64,000 bases of DNA from Siderastrea radians (taxonomy: Eukaryota; Cnidaria; Anthozoa; Scleractinia; Rhizangiidae). The DNA lies in the NCBI GenBank assembly GCA_964017195.1, contig CAXHKT010000183.1:186001-250000 (forward strand), given 5' to 3'. This document shows, one piece after another, positions 47,105-59,751 of the stretch (its first letter is position 1; every line of letters begins with the position of its first letter). Position numbers and translations under genes: made by a program. The notes beneath the pieces are model-generated. The model ran no database searches, had not been told where the DNA came from, and was given only the letters and a program-made list of their open reading frames with translations.

Positions 47105-48800
47105 GAGCGCACATATCGCGCTTTTCTACACGATAAACTTTTTTTTCTGATAGCCCCGAGGGATTTGCGTTATTATTAGGCCAGTGCGCAGCCTTGTGCA
47201 GCCTTGCGCAGTGAACAACACCTTTTTTAGCCTCTGGGAAGGCAAAAAATGGGCTTTTTTCGCTAAGGATCGCACATATCGCGCTTTTCTACACAATAAA
47301 CTTTTTTTTTCTGATAGCCCCGAGGGATTTGCGTTTTTATTAGGCCAGTGCGCAGCCTTGCGCAGCCTTGCGCAGTGAACAACACCTTTTTTAGCCTCTG
47401 GGAAGGCCAAAAATGGGGTTTTTTCGCTAAGGATCGCACATATCGCGCTTTTCTCCACAATAAACTTTTTTTTCTGATAGCCCCGAGGGATTTGCGTTAT
47501 TATTAGGCCAGTGCGCAGCCTTGCGCAGCCTTGCGCAGTGAACAACACCTTTTTTAGCCTCTGGGAAGGCCAAAAATGGGGTTTTTTCGCTAAGGATCGC
47601 ACATATCGCGCTTTTCTACACAATAAACTTTTTTTTCTGATAGCCCCGAGGGATTTGCGTTATTACTAGGCCAGTGCGCAGCCTTGCGCAGCCTTGCGCA
47701 GTGAACAACACCTTTTTTAGCCTCTGGGAAGGCCAAAAATGGGGTTTTTTCGCTAAGGATCGCACATATCGCGCTTTTCTACACAATTAATTTTTTTTTC
47801 TGATAGCCCCGAGGGATTTGCGTTATTATTAGGCCAGTGCGCAGCTTTGCGCAGCCTTGCGCAGTGAACAACACCTTTTTTGGCCCTTGGGAAGGCCAAA
47901 AATGGGCTTTTTTCCCTAAGGATCGCACGTATCGCATCTTCTTTGTGCTTTTGCACAAATGGAATTTTTTTCGGATGGTCCCAGAGGGATTGAATGCATT
48001 TGGGACCTTTGTGCATGCAGCTGAGAGCGCCAATTAGCTTTTTTCTGCTTTTTTGGGCTCATTCAAGCCCTGAAAAAGTGCAGCACTTTTTAGTATCGCC
48101 AAATTCGATAAAAATAGTGCCAAATGGAATGTTTTTTGGTGCCGCAACGGGATCGGGGGTGCTTTTGTGCTTGGGCCGTTGCACCAAAACCAGCACTTTT
48201 TTGAGGGACCCACCCCACCCCTCTCAAAACTGAAATTCCCACCTTATCGACAAAATCGCAGACTTTGTACACAATAAACTTTTTTTTCTGATAGCCCCGA
48301 GGGATTTGCATTATTATTAGGCCAGTGCGCAGCCTTGCGCAGCCTTGCACAGTCAAAAACACCTTTTTTAGCCTCTGGGAAGGCCAAAAATGGGGTTTTT
48401 TCGCTAAGGATCGCACATATCGCGCTTTTCTACACAATAAACTTTTTTTTCTAATAGCCCGGAGGGATTTGCGTTATTATTAGCCCAGTGCGCAGCCTTG
48501 CGCAGCCTTGCGGAGCCTTGCGCAGTGAACAACACCTTTTTTATCCTCTGGGAAGGCCAAAAATGGGGTTTTTTCGCTAAGGATCGCACATATCGCGCTT
48601 TTCTACACAATAAACTTTTTTTTTGATAGCCCTGAGAGATTTGCGTTATTATTAGGCCAGTGGGCAGCCTTGCGCAGCCTTGCGCAGTGAACAACACCTT
48701 TTTTAGCCTCTGGGAAGGCCAAAACTGGGGTTTTTTCGCTAAGGATCGCACATATCGCGCTTTTCTACACAATAAACTTTTTTTTCTGATAGCCCCGAGG
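47105..48800. repeat. 1,842-bp tandem duplication, copy 2 (right locus)
   Basis: Module 47937 shares GTGCTTGGG with 17807, so it is orthologous to copy 2 of the left locus. The duplication therefore predates the copying of the left locus to the right. Confidence 0.82.
47937..48266. repeat. BC module 40, beta
   Basis: GTGCTTGGGCC links it to 17807. Followed by four A monomers. Confidence 0.92.
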
Positions 48801-48932
48801 GATTCGCGTTATTATTAGGCCAGTGCGCAGCCTTGCGCAGCCTTGCGCAGCCTTGCGCAGTGAACAACACCTTTTTTAGCCTCTGGGAAGGCCAAAAATG
48901 GGGTTTTTTCCCTAAGGATCGCACATATCGCA

Positions 48933-49262
48933 CCTTCTTTGTGCTTTTGCACAAAAGGAATTTTTTTCGGATGGTCCCAGAGGGATTGAATGCATTTGGG
49001 ACCTTTGTGCATGCAGCTGAGAGCGCCAATTAGCTTTTTTCTGCTTTTTGGGGCTAATTCAAGCCCTGAAAAAGTGCAGCACTTTTTAGTATCGCCAAAT
49101 TCGATAAAAATAGTGCCACATGGAATGTTTTTTGGTGCCACAACGGGATCTGGGGTGCTTTTGTGCTGGGGCCGTTGCACCAAAACCAGCACTTTTTTGA
49201 GGGACCAACCCCACCCCTCTCAAAACTGAAATTCCCACCTTATCGACAAAATCGCAGACCTT
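48933..49262. repeat. BC module 41, beta
   Basis: Copy of 18823. Followed by three A monomers. Confidence 0.92.
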
Positions 49263-49744
49263 GTACACAATAAACTTTTTTTCTGATAGCCCTGAAGGAT
49301 TTGCATTATTATTAGGCCGGTGCGCATCCTTGCGCAGCCTTGCGCAGTGAACAACACCGTTTTTAGCCTCTGGGAGGGCCAAAAATGAGGTTTTTTCGCT
49401 AAGGATCGCACATATCGCGCTTTTCTACACAATAAACTTTTTTTATGATAGCACCGAGGGATTTGCGTTATTATTAGGCCAGTGCGCAGCCTTGCGCAGC
49501 CTTGTGCAGTGAACAACACCTTTGTTAGCCTCTGCGAAGATCAAAAATGGGGTTTTTTCCCTAAGGATCGCACATATCGCGCTTTTCTACACAATAAACT
49601 TTTTTTTCTGATAGCCCCGAGGGATTTGCGTTATTATTAGGCCAGTGCGCAGCCTTGCGCAGCCTTGCGCAGTGAACAACACTTTCTTTAGCCTCTGCGA
49701 AGGCCAAAAATGGGGTTTTTTCCCTAAGGATCGCACATATCGCA

Positions 49745-50073
49745 CCTTCTTTGTGCTTTTGCAGAAAAGGAATTTTTTTCTTATGGTCGCAGAGGGATTG
49801 AATGCATTTGGGACCTTTGTGCATGCAGCTGAGAGCGCCAATTAGCTTTTTTCTGCTTTTTGGGGCTAATTCAAGCCCTGAAAAAGTGCAGCACTTTTTA
49901 GTATCGCCAAATTCGATAAAAATAGTGCCAAATGGAATGTTTTTTGGTGCCGCAACGGGTCTGGGGTGCTTTTGTGCTGGGGCTGTTGCACCAAAACCAG
50001 CACTTTTTTGAGGGATCCACCCCACCCCTCTCAAAACTGAAATTCCCACCTTATCGACAAAATGGCAGACTTT
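49745..50073. repeat. BC module 42, beta
   Basis: Copy of 19645 with private TTCTTATGGTCGC, a 1-bp deletion (ACGGGTCTGG), GGGCTGTTG, GGGATCCACC and AATGGCAGAC. The most changed copy of its family. Followed by six A monomers. Confidence 0.92.
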
Positions 50074-51025
50074 GTACACAATAAACTTTTTTTCTGATAG
50101 CCCCGAGGGTTTTGCGTTATTATTAGGCCAGTGCGCAGCCTTGCGCAGTGAACAACACCTTTTTTAGCCTCTGGGAAGGCCAAAAATGGGGTTTTTTCGC
50201 TAAGGATCGCACATATCGCGCTTTTCTACACAATAAACTTTTTTTTCTGATAGCCCCGAGGGATTTGCGTTATTATTAGGCCAGTGCGCAGCCTTGCGCA
50301 GCCTTGCGCAGTGAACAACACCTTTTTTAGCCTCTGGGAAGGCTAAAAATGGGGTTTTTTTGCTAAGGATCGCACATATCGCGCTTTTCTACACAATAAA
50401 CTTTTGTTTCTGTAAGCCCCGAGGGATTTGCGTTATTATTAGGCCAGTGCGCAGCCTTGCGCAGCCTTGCGCAGTGAACAACACCTTTTTTAGCCTCTGG
50501 GAAGGCCAAAAATGGGGTTTTTTCGCTAAGGATCGCACATATCGCGCTTTTCTACACAATAAACATTTGTTTCTGATAGCCCCGAGGGATTTGCGTTATT
50601 ATTAGGCCAGTGCGCAGCCTTGCGCAGTCAACAACACCTTTTTTAGCCTCTGGGAAGGCCAAAAATGGGGTTTTTTCGCTAAGGATCGCACATATCGCGC
50701 TTTTCTACACAATAAACATTTGTTTCTGATAGCCCCGAAGGATTTGCGTTATTATTAGGCCAGTGCGCAGCCTTGCGCAGCCTTGCGCAGTGAACAACAC
50801 CTTTTTTAGCCTCTGGGAAGGCCAAAAATGGGGTTTTTTCGCTAAGGATCGCACATATCGCGCTTTTCTACACAATAAACTTTTTTTTCTGATAGCTCCG
50901 AGGGATTTGCGTTATTATTAGGCCAGTGCGCAGCCTTGCGCAGCCTTGCGCAGTCAACAACAGCTTTTTTAGCCTCTGGGAAGGCCAAAAATGGAGTTTT
51001 TTCCCTAAGGATCGCACATATCGCG

Positions 51026-51355
51026 CCTTCTTTGTGCTTTTGCACAAAAGGAATTTTTTTCGGATGGTCCCAGAGGGATTGAATGCATTTGGGACCTTTG
51101 TGCATGCAGCTGAGAGCGCCAATTAGCTTTTTTCTGCTTTTGGGGGCTAATTGAAGCCCTGAAAAGGTGCAGCACTTTTTAGTATCGTCAAATTCGATAA
51201 AAATAGTGCCAAATGGAATGTTTTTTGGTGCCGCAACGGGATCTGGGGTGCTTTTGTGCTGGGGCCGTTGCACCAAAACCAGCACTTTTTTGAGGGACCC
51301 ACCCCACCCCTCTCAAAACTGAAATTCCCACCTTATCGACAAAATCGCAGACTTT
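51026..51355. repeat. BC module 43, alpha
   Basis: Private AATTGAAGCC and TATCGTCAAATTC. Followed by seven A monomers, several with private changes (CGCGGCCTTG, AGAAGACC, AAGCCCGAAAAGG), so this stretch looks less homogenised. Confidence 0.92.
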
Positions 51356-52482
51356 CTACACAATAAACTTTTTTTTCTGATAGCCCCGAGGGATTTGCGT
51401 TATTACTAGGACAGTGCGCAGCCTTGCGCAGCCTTGCTCAGTCAACAACACCCTTTTTAGCCTCTGGGAAGGCCAAAAATGGGGTTTTTTCCCTAAGGAT
51501 CGCACATATCGCGCTTTTTTACACAATAAACTTTTTTTTCTGATAGCCCCGAGGGATTTGCGTTATTATTAGGCCAGTGCGCGGCCTTGCTCAGTCAACA
51601 ACACCTTTATTAGCCTCTAGGAAGGCCAAAAATGGGGTTTTTTCCCTAAGGATCGCACATATCGCGCTTTTCTACACAATAAACTTTTTTTTCTGATAGC
51701 CCCGAGGGATTTGCGTTATTATTAGGCCAGTGCGCAGCCTTGCGCAGCCTTGCTCAGTCAAGAAGACCTTTTTTAGCCTCTGGGAAGGTCAAAAATGGGG
51801 TTTTTTCCCTAAGGATCGCACATATCGCGCTTTTCTACACAATAAACTTTTTTTTCTGATAGCCCCGAGGGATTTGCGTTATTATTAGGCCAGTCCGCAG
51901 CCTTGCGCAGCCTTGCTCAGTCAACAACACCTTTTTTAGCTTCTGGGAAGCCCGAAAAGGGGGTTTTTTCCCTAAGGATCGCACATATCGCGCTTTTCTA
52001 CACAATAAACTTTTTTTTCTCATAGCCCCGAGGGATTTGCATTATTATTAGGCCAGTGCACAGCCTTGCGCACCCTTGCGCAGTCAAGAACACCTTTTTT
52101 AGCCTCTGGGAAGGCCAAAAATGGGGTTTTTTCCCTAAGGATCGCACATATCGCGGTTTTCTACACAATAAACTTTTTTTTCTGATAGCCCCGAGGGATT
52201 TGCATTATTATTAGGCCAGTGCGCAGCCTTGCGCAGCCTTGCGCAGTCAACCACACCTTTTTTAGCCTCTGGGAAGGCCAAAAATGGGGTCTTTTCCCTA
52301 AGGATCGCACATATCGCGCTTCTCTACACAATAAACTTTTTTTTTCTGATAGCCCCGAGGGATTTCCATTATTATTAGGCCAGTGCGCAGCCTTGCGCAG
52401 CCTTGCGCAGTCAACAACACCTTTTTTAGCCTCTGGGAAGGCCAAAAATGGAGTTTTTTCCCTAAGGATCGCACATATCGCG

Positions 52483-52812
52483 CCTTCTTTGTGCTTTTGC
52501 ACAAAAGGAATTTTTTTCGGATGGTCCCAGAGGGATTGAATGCATTTGGGACCTTTGTGCATGCAGCTGAGAGCGCCAATTAGCTTTTTTCTGCTTTTGG
52601 GGGCTAATTCAAGCCCTGAAAAAGTGCAGCACTTTTTAGTATCGCCAAATTCGATAAAAATAGTGCCAAATGGAATGTTTTTTGGTGCCGCAACGGGATC
52701 TGGGGTGCTTTTGTGCTGGGGCCGTTGCACCAAAACCAGCACTTTTTTGAGGGACCCACCCCACCCCTCTCAAAACTGAAATTCCCACCTTATCGACAAA
52801 ATCGCAGACTTT
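52483..52812. repeat. BC module 44, alpha
   Basis: Close to the alpha consensus. Followed by five A monomers, one with GGGGTATTTTCCC. Confidence 0.92.
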
Positions 52813-53613
52813 CTACACAATAAACTTTTTTTTCTAATAGCCCCGAGGGATTTGCATTATTATTGGGCCAGTGCGCAGCCTTGCGCAGCCTTGCTCAGTC
52901 AACAACACCTTTTTTAGCCTCTGGGAAGGCCAAAAATGGGGTATTTTCCCTAAGGATGGCACATATCGCGCTTTTCTACACAATAAACTTTTTTTTTCTG
53001 ATAGCCCCGAGGGATTGGCATTTTTATTAGGCCAGTGCGCAGCCTTGCGCAGCCAACAACACCCTTTTTAGCCTCTGGGAAGGCCAAAAATGGGGTTTTT
53101 TCCCTAAGGATCGCACATATCGCGCTTTTCTACACAATAAACTTTTTTTTCTGATAGCCCCGAGGGATTTGCGTTATTATTAGGCCAGTGCGCAGCCTTG
53201 CGCAGCCTTGGTCAGTCAACAACACCTTTTTTAGCCTCTGGGAAAGCCAAAAATGGGGTTTTTTCCCTAAGGATCGCACATATCGCGCTTTTCTACACAA
53301 TAAACTTTTTTTTCTGATAGCCCCGAGAGATTTGCATTATTATTAGGCCAGTGCGCAGCCTTGCGCAGCCTTGCGCAGTCAACAACACCTTTTTTAGCCT
53401 CTGGGAAGGCCAAAAATGGGGTTTTTTCCTTAAGGATCGCACATATCGCGCTTTTCTAAACAATAAACTTTTTTTTCTGATAGCCCCGAGAGATTTGCAT
53501 TATTATTAGGCCAGTGCGCAGCCTTGCGCAGCCTTGCGCAGTCAACAACACCTTTTTTAGCCTCTGGAAAGGCCAAAAATGGAGCTTTTTCCCTAAGGAT
53601 CGCACATATCGCG

Positions 53614-53943
53614 CCTTCTTTGTGCTTTTGCACAAAAGGAATTTTTTTCGGATGGTCCCAGAGGGATTGAATGCATTTGGGACCTTTGTGCATCCAGCTG
53701 AGAGCGCCAATTAGCTTTTTTCTGCTTTTGGGGGCTAATTCAAGCCCTGAAAAGGTGCAGCACTTTTTAGTATCGCCAAATTCGATAAAAATAGTGCCAA
53801 ATGGAATGTTTTTTGGTGCCGCAACGGGATCTGGGGTGCTTTTGTGCTGGGGCCGTTGCACCAAAACCAGCACTTTTTTGAGGGACCCACCCCACCCCTC
53901 TCAAAACTGAAATTCCCACCTTATCGACAAAATCGCAGACTTT
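53614..53943. repeat. BC module 45, alpha
   Basis: CATCCAGCTG and AAAAGGTGCAG; the A before it has GGAGCTTTTTCCC. Followed by one partial A and the truncated module at 54068. Confidence 0.92.
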
Positions 53944-54067
53944 CTACACAATAAACTTTTTTTTCTGATAGCCCCGAGGGATTTGCATTATTATTGGGCC
54001 AGTGCGCAGCCTTGCGCAGCCTTGCTCAGTCAACAACACCTTTTTTAGCCTCTGGGAAGGCCAAAAA

Positions 54068-54263
54068 GTGCAAAGTGCAGCACTTTTTAGTATCGCCAAA
54101 TTCGATAAAAATAGTGCCAAATGGAATGTTTTTTGGTGCCGCAACGGGATCTGGGGTGCTTTTTTGCTGGGGCCGTTGCACCAAAACCAGCACTTTTTTG
54201 AGGGACCCACCCCACCCCTCTTAAAACTGAAATTCCCACCTTATCGACAAAATCGCAGACTTT
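54068..54263. repeat. Truncated BC module 2 (C part fused to A)
   Basis: Same breakpoint as 22509 (GGCCAAAAA to GTGCAAAGTGCAG). Private CTTTTTTGCTGG. Confidence 0.88.
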
Positions 54264-54604
54264 CTACACAATAAACTTTTTTTTCTGATAGCCCCGAGGG
54301 ATTTGCATTATTATTGGGCCAGTGCGCAGCCTTGCGCAGCCTTGCTCAGTCAACAACACCTTTTTTAGCCTCTGGGAAGGCCAAAAATGGGGTTTTTTCC
54401 CTAAGGATCGCACATATCGCGCTTTTCTACACAATAAACTTTTTTTTCTGATAGCCCCGAGGGATTTGCGTTATTATTAGGCCAGTGCGCAGCCTTGCGC
54501 AGCCTTGCTCAGTCAACAACACCTTTTTTAGCCTCTGGGAAGGCCAAAAATGGGGTTTTTTCCCTAAGGATCGCACATATCGCGCTTTTCTACACAATAA
54601 ACTT

Positions 54605-56214
54605 TTTTGTCTGATAGCTCCGAGGGATTTGCGTTATTATTAGGCCAGTGCGCAGCCTTGCGCAGCCTTGCTCAGTCAACAACACCTGTTTTAGCCTCTG
54701 GGAAGGCCAAAAATGGGTTTTTTTTTCCTAAGGATGGCACATATCGCGCTTTTCTACACAATAAACTTTTTTTTCTGATAGCCCCGAGGGATTTGCATTA
54801 TTATAAGGCCAGTGCGCAGCCTTGCGCAGCCAACAACACCCTTTTTAGCCTCTGGGAAGGCCAAAAATGGGGTTTTTTCCCTAAGGATCGCACATATCGC
54901 GCTTTTCTACACAATAAACTTTTTTTTCTGATAGCCCCGAGAGATTTGCATTATTATTAGGCCAGTGCGCAGCCTTGCGCAGCCTTGCTCAGTCAACAAC
55001 ACCTTTTTTAGCCTCTGGGAAGGCCAAAAATGGGGTTTTTTCCCTAAGGATCGCACATATCGCGCTTTTCTACACAATAAACTTTTTTTTCTGATAGCCC
55101 CGAGGGATTTGCGTTATTATTAGGCCAGTGCGCAGCCTTGCGCAGCCTTGCTTAGTTAACAACACCTTTTTTAGCCTCTGGGAAGGCCAAAAATGGAGTT
55201 TTTTCCCTAAGGATCGCACATATCGCGCCTTCTTTGTGCTTTTGCACAAAAGGAATTTTTTTCGGATGGTCCCAGAGGGATTGAATGCATTTGGGACCTT
55301 TGTGCATGCAGCTGAGAGCGCCAATTAGCTTTTTTCTGCTTTTGGGGGCTAATTCAAGCCCTGAAAAAGTGCAGCACTTTTTAGTATCGCCAAATTCGAT
55401 AAAAATAGTGCCAAATGGAATGTTTTTTGGTGCCGCAACGGGATCTGGGGTGCTTTTGTGCTGGGGCCGTTGCACCAAAACCAGCACTTTTTTGAGGGAC
55501 CCACCCCACCCCTCTCAAAACTGAAATTCCCACCTTATCGACAAAATCGCAGACTTTCTACACAATAAACTTTTTTTTCTGATAGCCCCGAGGGATTTGC
55601 ATTATTATTGGGCCAGTGCGCAGCCTTGCGCAGCCTTGCTCAGTCAACAACACCTTTTTTAGCCTCTGGGAAGGCCAAAAATGGGGTTTTTTCCCTAAGG
55701 ATCGCTCATATCGCGCTTTTCTACACAATAAACTTTTTTTTCTGATAGCCCCGAGGGATTTGCGTTATTATTAGGCCAGTGCGCAGCCTTGCGCAACCTT
55801 GCTCAGTCAACAACACCTTTTTTAGCCTCTGGGAAGGCCAAAAATGGGTTTTTTTCCCTAAGGATCGCACATATCGCGCTTTTCTACACAATAAACTTTT
55901 TTTTCTGATAGCCCCGAGGGATTTGCGTTATTATTAGGCCAGTGCGCAGCCTTGCGCAGCCTTGCTCAGTCAACAACACCTTTTTTAGCCTCTGGGAAGG
56001 CCAAAAATGGGTTTTTTTTCCCAAGGATGGCACATATCGCGCTTTTCTACACAATAAACTTTTTTTTCTGATAGCCCCGAGAGATTCGCATTATTATTAG
56101 TCCAGTGCGCAGCCTTGCGCAGCCAACAACACCCTTTTTAGCCTCTGGGAAGGCCAAAAATGGGGTTTTTTCCCTAAGGATCGCACATATCGCGCTTTTC
56201 TACACAATAAACTT
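54605..56214. repeat. 1,610-bp tandem duplication, copy 1
   Basis: Module 55228 with flanking monomers, including the short A at about 54.83 kb. Marker: GATAGCTCCGAGGG followed by CACCTGTTTTAGCC. Confidence 0.82.
55228..55557. repeat. BC module 46, alpha
   Basis: Consensus alpha; partner of 24006. Followed by eight A monomers. Confidence 0.92.
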
Positions 56215-57824
56215 TTTTTTCTGATAGCTCCGAGGGATTTGCGTTATTATTAGGCCAGTGCGCAGCCTTGCGCAGCCTTGCTCAGTCAACAACACCTGTT
56301 TTAGCCTCTGGGAAGGCCAAAAATGGGGTTTTTTTTCCTAAGGATGGCACATATCGCGCTTTTCTACACAATAAACTTTTTTTTCTGATAGCCCCGAGGG
56401 ATTTGCATTATTATAAGGCCAGTGCGCAGCCTTGCGCAGCCAACAACACCCTTTTTAGCCTCTGGGAAGGCCAAAAATGGGGTTTTTTCCCTAAGGATCG
56501 CACATATCGCGCTTTTCTACACAATAAACTTTTTTTTCTGATAGCCCCGAGAGATTTGCATTATTATTAGGCCAGTGCGCAGCCTTGCGCAGCCTTGCTC
56601 AGTCAACAACACCTTTTTTAGCCTCTGGGAAGGCCAAAAATGGGGTTTTTTCCCTAAGGATCGCACATATCGCGCTTTTCTACACAATAAACTTTTTTTT
56701 CTGATAGCCCCGAGGGATTTGCGTTATTATTAGGCCAGTGCGCAGCCTTGCGCAGCCTTGCTTAGTTAACAACACCTTTTTTAGCCTCTGGGAAGGCCAA
56801 AAATGGAGTTTTTTCCCTAAGGATCGCACATATCGCGCCTTCTTTGTGCTTTTGCACAAAAGGAATTTTTTTCGGATGGTCCCAGAGGGATTGAATGCAT
56901 TTGGGACCTTTGTGCATGCAGCTGAGAGCGCCAATTAGCTTTTTTCTGCTTTTGGGGGCTAATTCAAGCCCTGAAAAAGTGCAGCACTTTTTAGTATCGC
57001 CAAATTCGATAAAAATAGTGCCAAATGGAATGTTTTTTGGTGCCGCAACGGGATCTGGGGTGCTTTTGTGCTGGGGCCGTTGCACCAAAACCAGAACTTT
57101 TTTGAGGGACCCACCCCACCCCTCTCAAAACTGAAATTCCCACCTTATCGACAAAATCGCAGACTTTCTACACAATAAACTTTTTTTTCTGATAGCCCCG
57201 AGGGATTTGCATTATTATTGGGCCAGTGCGCAGCCTTGCGCAGCCTTGCTCAGTCAACAACACCTTTTTTAGCCTCTGGGAAGGCCAAAAATGGGGTTTT
57301 TTCCCTAAGGATCGCTCATATCGCGCTTTTCTACACAATAAACTTTTTTTTCTGATAGCCCCGAGGGATTTGCGTTATTATTAGGCCAGTGCGCAGCCTT
57401 GCGCAGCCTTGCTCAGTCAACAACACCTTTTTTAGCCTCTGGGAAGGCCAAAAATGGGGTTTTTTCCCTAAGGATCGCAAATATCGCGCTTTTCTACACA
57501 ATAAACTTTTTTTTCTGATAGCCCCGAGGGATTTGCGTTATTATTAGGCCAGTGCGCAGGCTTGCGCAGCCTTGCTCAGTCAACAACACCTTTTTTAGCC
57601 TCTGGGAAGGCCAAAAATGGGGTTTTTTCCCTAAGGATCGCACATATCGCGCTTTTCTACACAATAAACTTTTTTTTCTGATAGCCCCGAGAGATTTGCA
57701 TTATTATTAGGCCAGTGCGCAGCCTTGCGCAGCCTTGCTCAGTCAACAACACCTTTTTTAGCCTCTGGGAAGGCCAAAAATGGGGTTTTTTCCCTAAGGA
57801 TCGCACATATCGCGCTTTTCTACA
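56215..57824. repeat. 1,610-bp tandem duplication, copy 2
   Basis: Same order as copy 1. Module 56838 differs by CCAGAACTTTT. End point approximate. Related sequence lies at 23.05-24.3 kb. Confidence 0.78.
56838..57167. repeat. BC module 47, alpha
   Basis: Copy of 55228 with CCAGAACTTTT. Followed by five A monomers. Confidence 0.92.
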
Positions 57825-57978
57825 CAATAAACTTTTTTTTCTGATAGCCCCGAGGGATTTGCGTTATTATCAGGCCAGTGCGCAGCCTTGCGCAGCCTTG
57901 CTCAGTCAACAACACCTTTTTTAGCCTCTGGGAAGGCCAAAAATGGGGTTTTTTTTCCTAAGGATCGCACATATCGCG

Positions 57979-58307
57979 CCTTCTTTGTGCTTTTGCACAA
58001 AAGGAATTTTTTCGGATGGTCCCAGAGGGATTGAATGCATTTGGGACCTTTGTGCATGCAGCTGAGAGCGCCAATTAGCTTTTTTCTGCTTTTGGGGGCT
58101 AATTCAAGCCCTGAAAAAGTGCAGCACTTTTTAGTACCGCCAAATTCGATAAAAATAGTGCCAAATGGAATGTTTTTTGGTGCCGCAACGGGATCTGGGG
58201 TGCTTTTGTGCTGGGGCCGTTGCACCAAAACCAGCACTTTTTTGAGGGACCCACCCCACCCCTCTCAAAACTGAAATTCCCACCTTATCGACAAAATCGC
58301 AGACTTT
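57979..58307. repeat. BC module 48, alpha
   Basis: One T shorter (GGAATTTTTTCGG); AGTACCGCC. The A before it has TTTTTTTTCCTAAGG. Followed by seven A monomers. Confidence 0.92.
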
Positions 58308-59422
58308 CTACACAATAAACTTTTTTTTCTGATAGCCCCGAGGGATTTGCATTGCTATTGGGCCAGTGCGCAGCCTTGCGCAGCCTTGCTCAGTCAACAA
58401 CACCTTTTTTAGCCTCTGGGAAGGCCAAAAATTGGGTTTTTTCCCTAAGGATCGCTCATATCGCGCTTTTCTACACAATAAACTTTTTTTTCTGATAGCC
58501 CCGAGGGATTTGCGTTATTATTAGGCCAGTGCGCAGCCTTGCGCAGCCTTGCTCAGTCAACAACACCTTTTTTAGCCTCTGGGAAGGCCAAAAATGGGGT
58601 TTTTTCCCTAAGGATCGCAAATATCGCGCTTTTCTACACAATAAACTTTTTTTTCTGATAGCCCCGAGGGATTTGCGTTATTATTAGGCCAGTGCGCAGC
58701 CTTGCTCAGTCAACAACACCTTTTTTAGCCTCTGGGAAGGCCAAAAATGGGGTTTTTTTCCCAAGGATGGCACATATCGCGCTTTTCTACACAATAAACT
58801 TTTTTTTCTGATAGCCCCGAGGGATTCGCATTATTATTAGTCCAGTGCACAGCCTTGCGCAGCCAACAACACCCTTTTTAGCCTCTGGGAAGGCCAAAAA
58901 TGGGGTTTTTTCCCTAAGGATCGCACATATCGCGCTTTTCTACACAATAAACTTTTTTTTCTGATAGCCCCGAGGGATTTGCGTTATTATTAGGCCAGTG
59001 CGCAGCCTTGCGCAGCCTTGCTCAGTCAACAACACCTTTTTTAGCCTCTGGGAAGGCCAAAAATGGGGTTTTTTCCCTAAGGATCGCACATATCGCGCTT
59101 TTCTACACAATAAACTTTTTTTTCTGATAGCCCCGAGGGATTTGCGTTATTATTAGGCCAGTGCGCAGCCTTGCGCAGCCTTGCGCAGTCAACAACACCT
59201 TTTTTAGCCTCTGGGAAGGCCAAAAATGGGTTTTTTTCCCTAAGGATCGCACATATCGCGCTTTTCTACACAATAAACTTTTTTTCTGATAGCCCCGAGG
59301 GATTTGCATTATTATTAGGCCAGTGCCCAGCCTTGCGCAGCCTTGCGCCGTCAACAACACCTTTTTTAGCCTTTGGGAAGGCCAAAAATGGAGTTTTTTC
59401 CCTAAGGATCGCACATATCGCG

Positions 59423-59751
59423 CCTTCTTTGTGCTTTTGCACAAAAGGAATTTTTTCGGATGGTCCCAGAGGGATTGAATGCATTTGGGACCTTTGTGCA
59501 TCCAGCTGAGAGCGCCAATTAGCTTTTTTCTGCTTTTGGGGGCTAATTCAAGCCCTGAAAAAGTGCAGCACTTTTTAGTATCGCCAAATTCGATAAAAAT
59601 AGTGCCAAATGGAATGTTTTTTGGTGCCGCAACGGGATCTGGGGTGCTTTTGTGTTGGGGCCGTTGCACCAAAACCAGCACTTTTTTGAGGGACACACCC
59701 CACCCCTCTCAAAACTGAAATTCCCACCTTATCGACAAAATCGCAGACTTT
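59423..59751. repeat. BC module 49, alpha
   Basis: One T shorter, as in 57979; CATCCAGCTG, GTGTTGGGG, GGGACACACCCC. Followed by six A monomers. Confidence 0.92.

Larger units (their letters stand above)
33201..50880. repeat. Beta-type array domain 2
   Basis: Copy of beta domain 1 with different internal duplications. It holds three of the seven inserts. Alpha-like modules at 38040 and 43776 are copies of the one at 13656. Confidence 0.75.
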
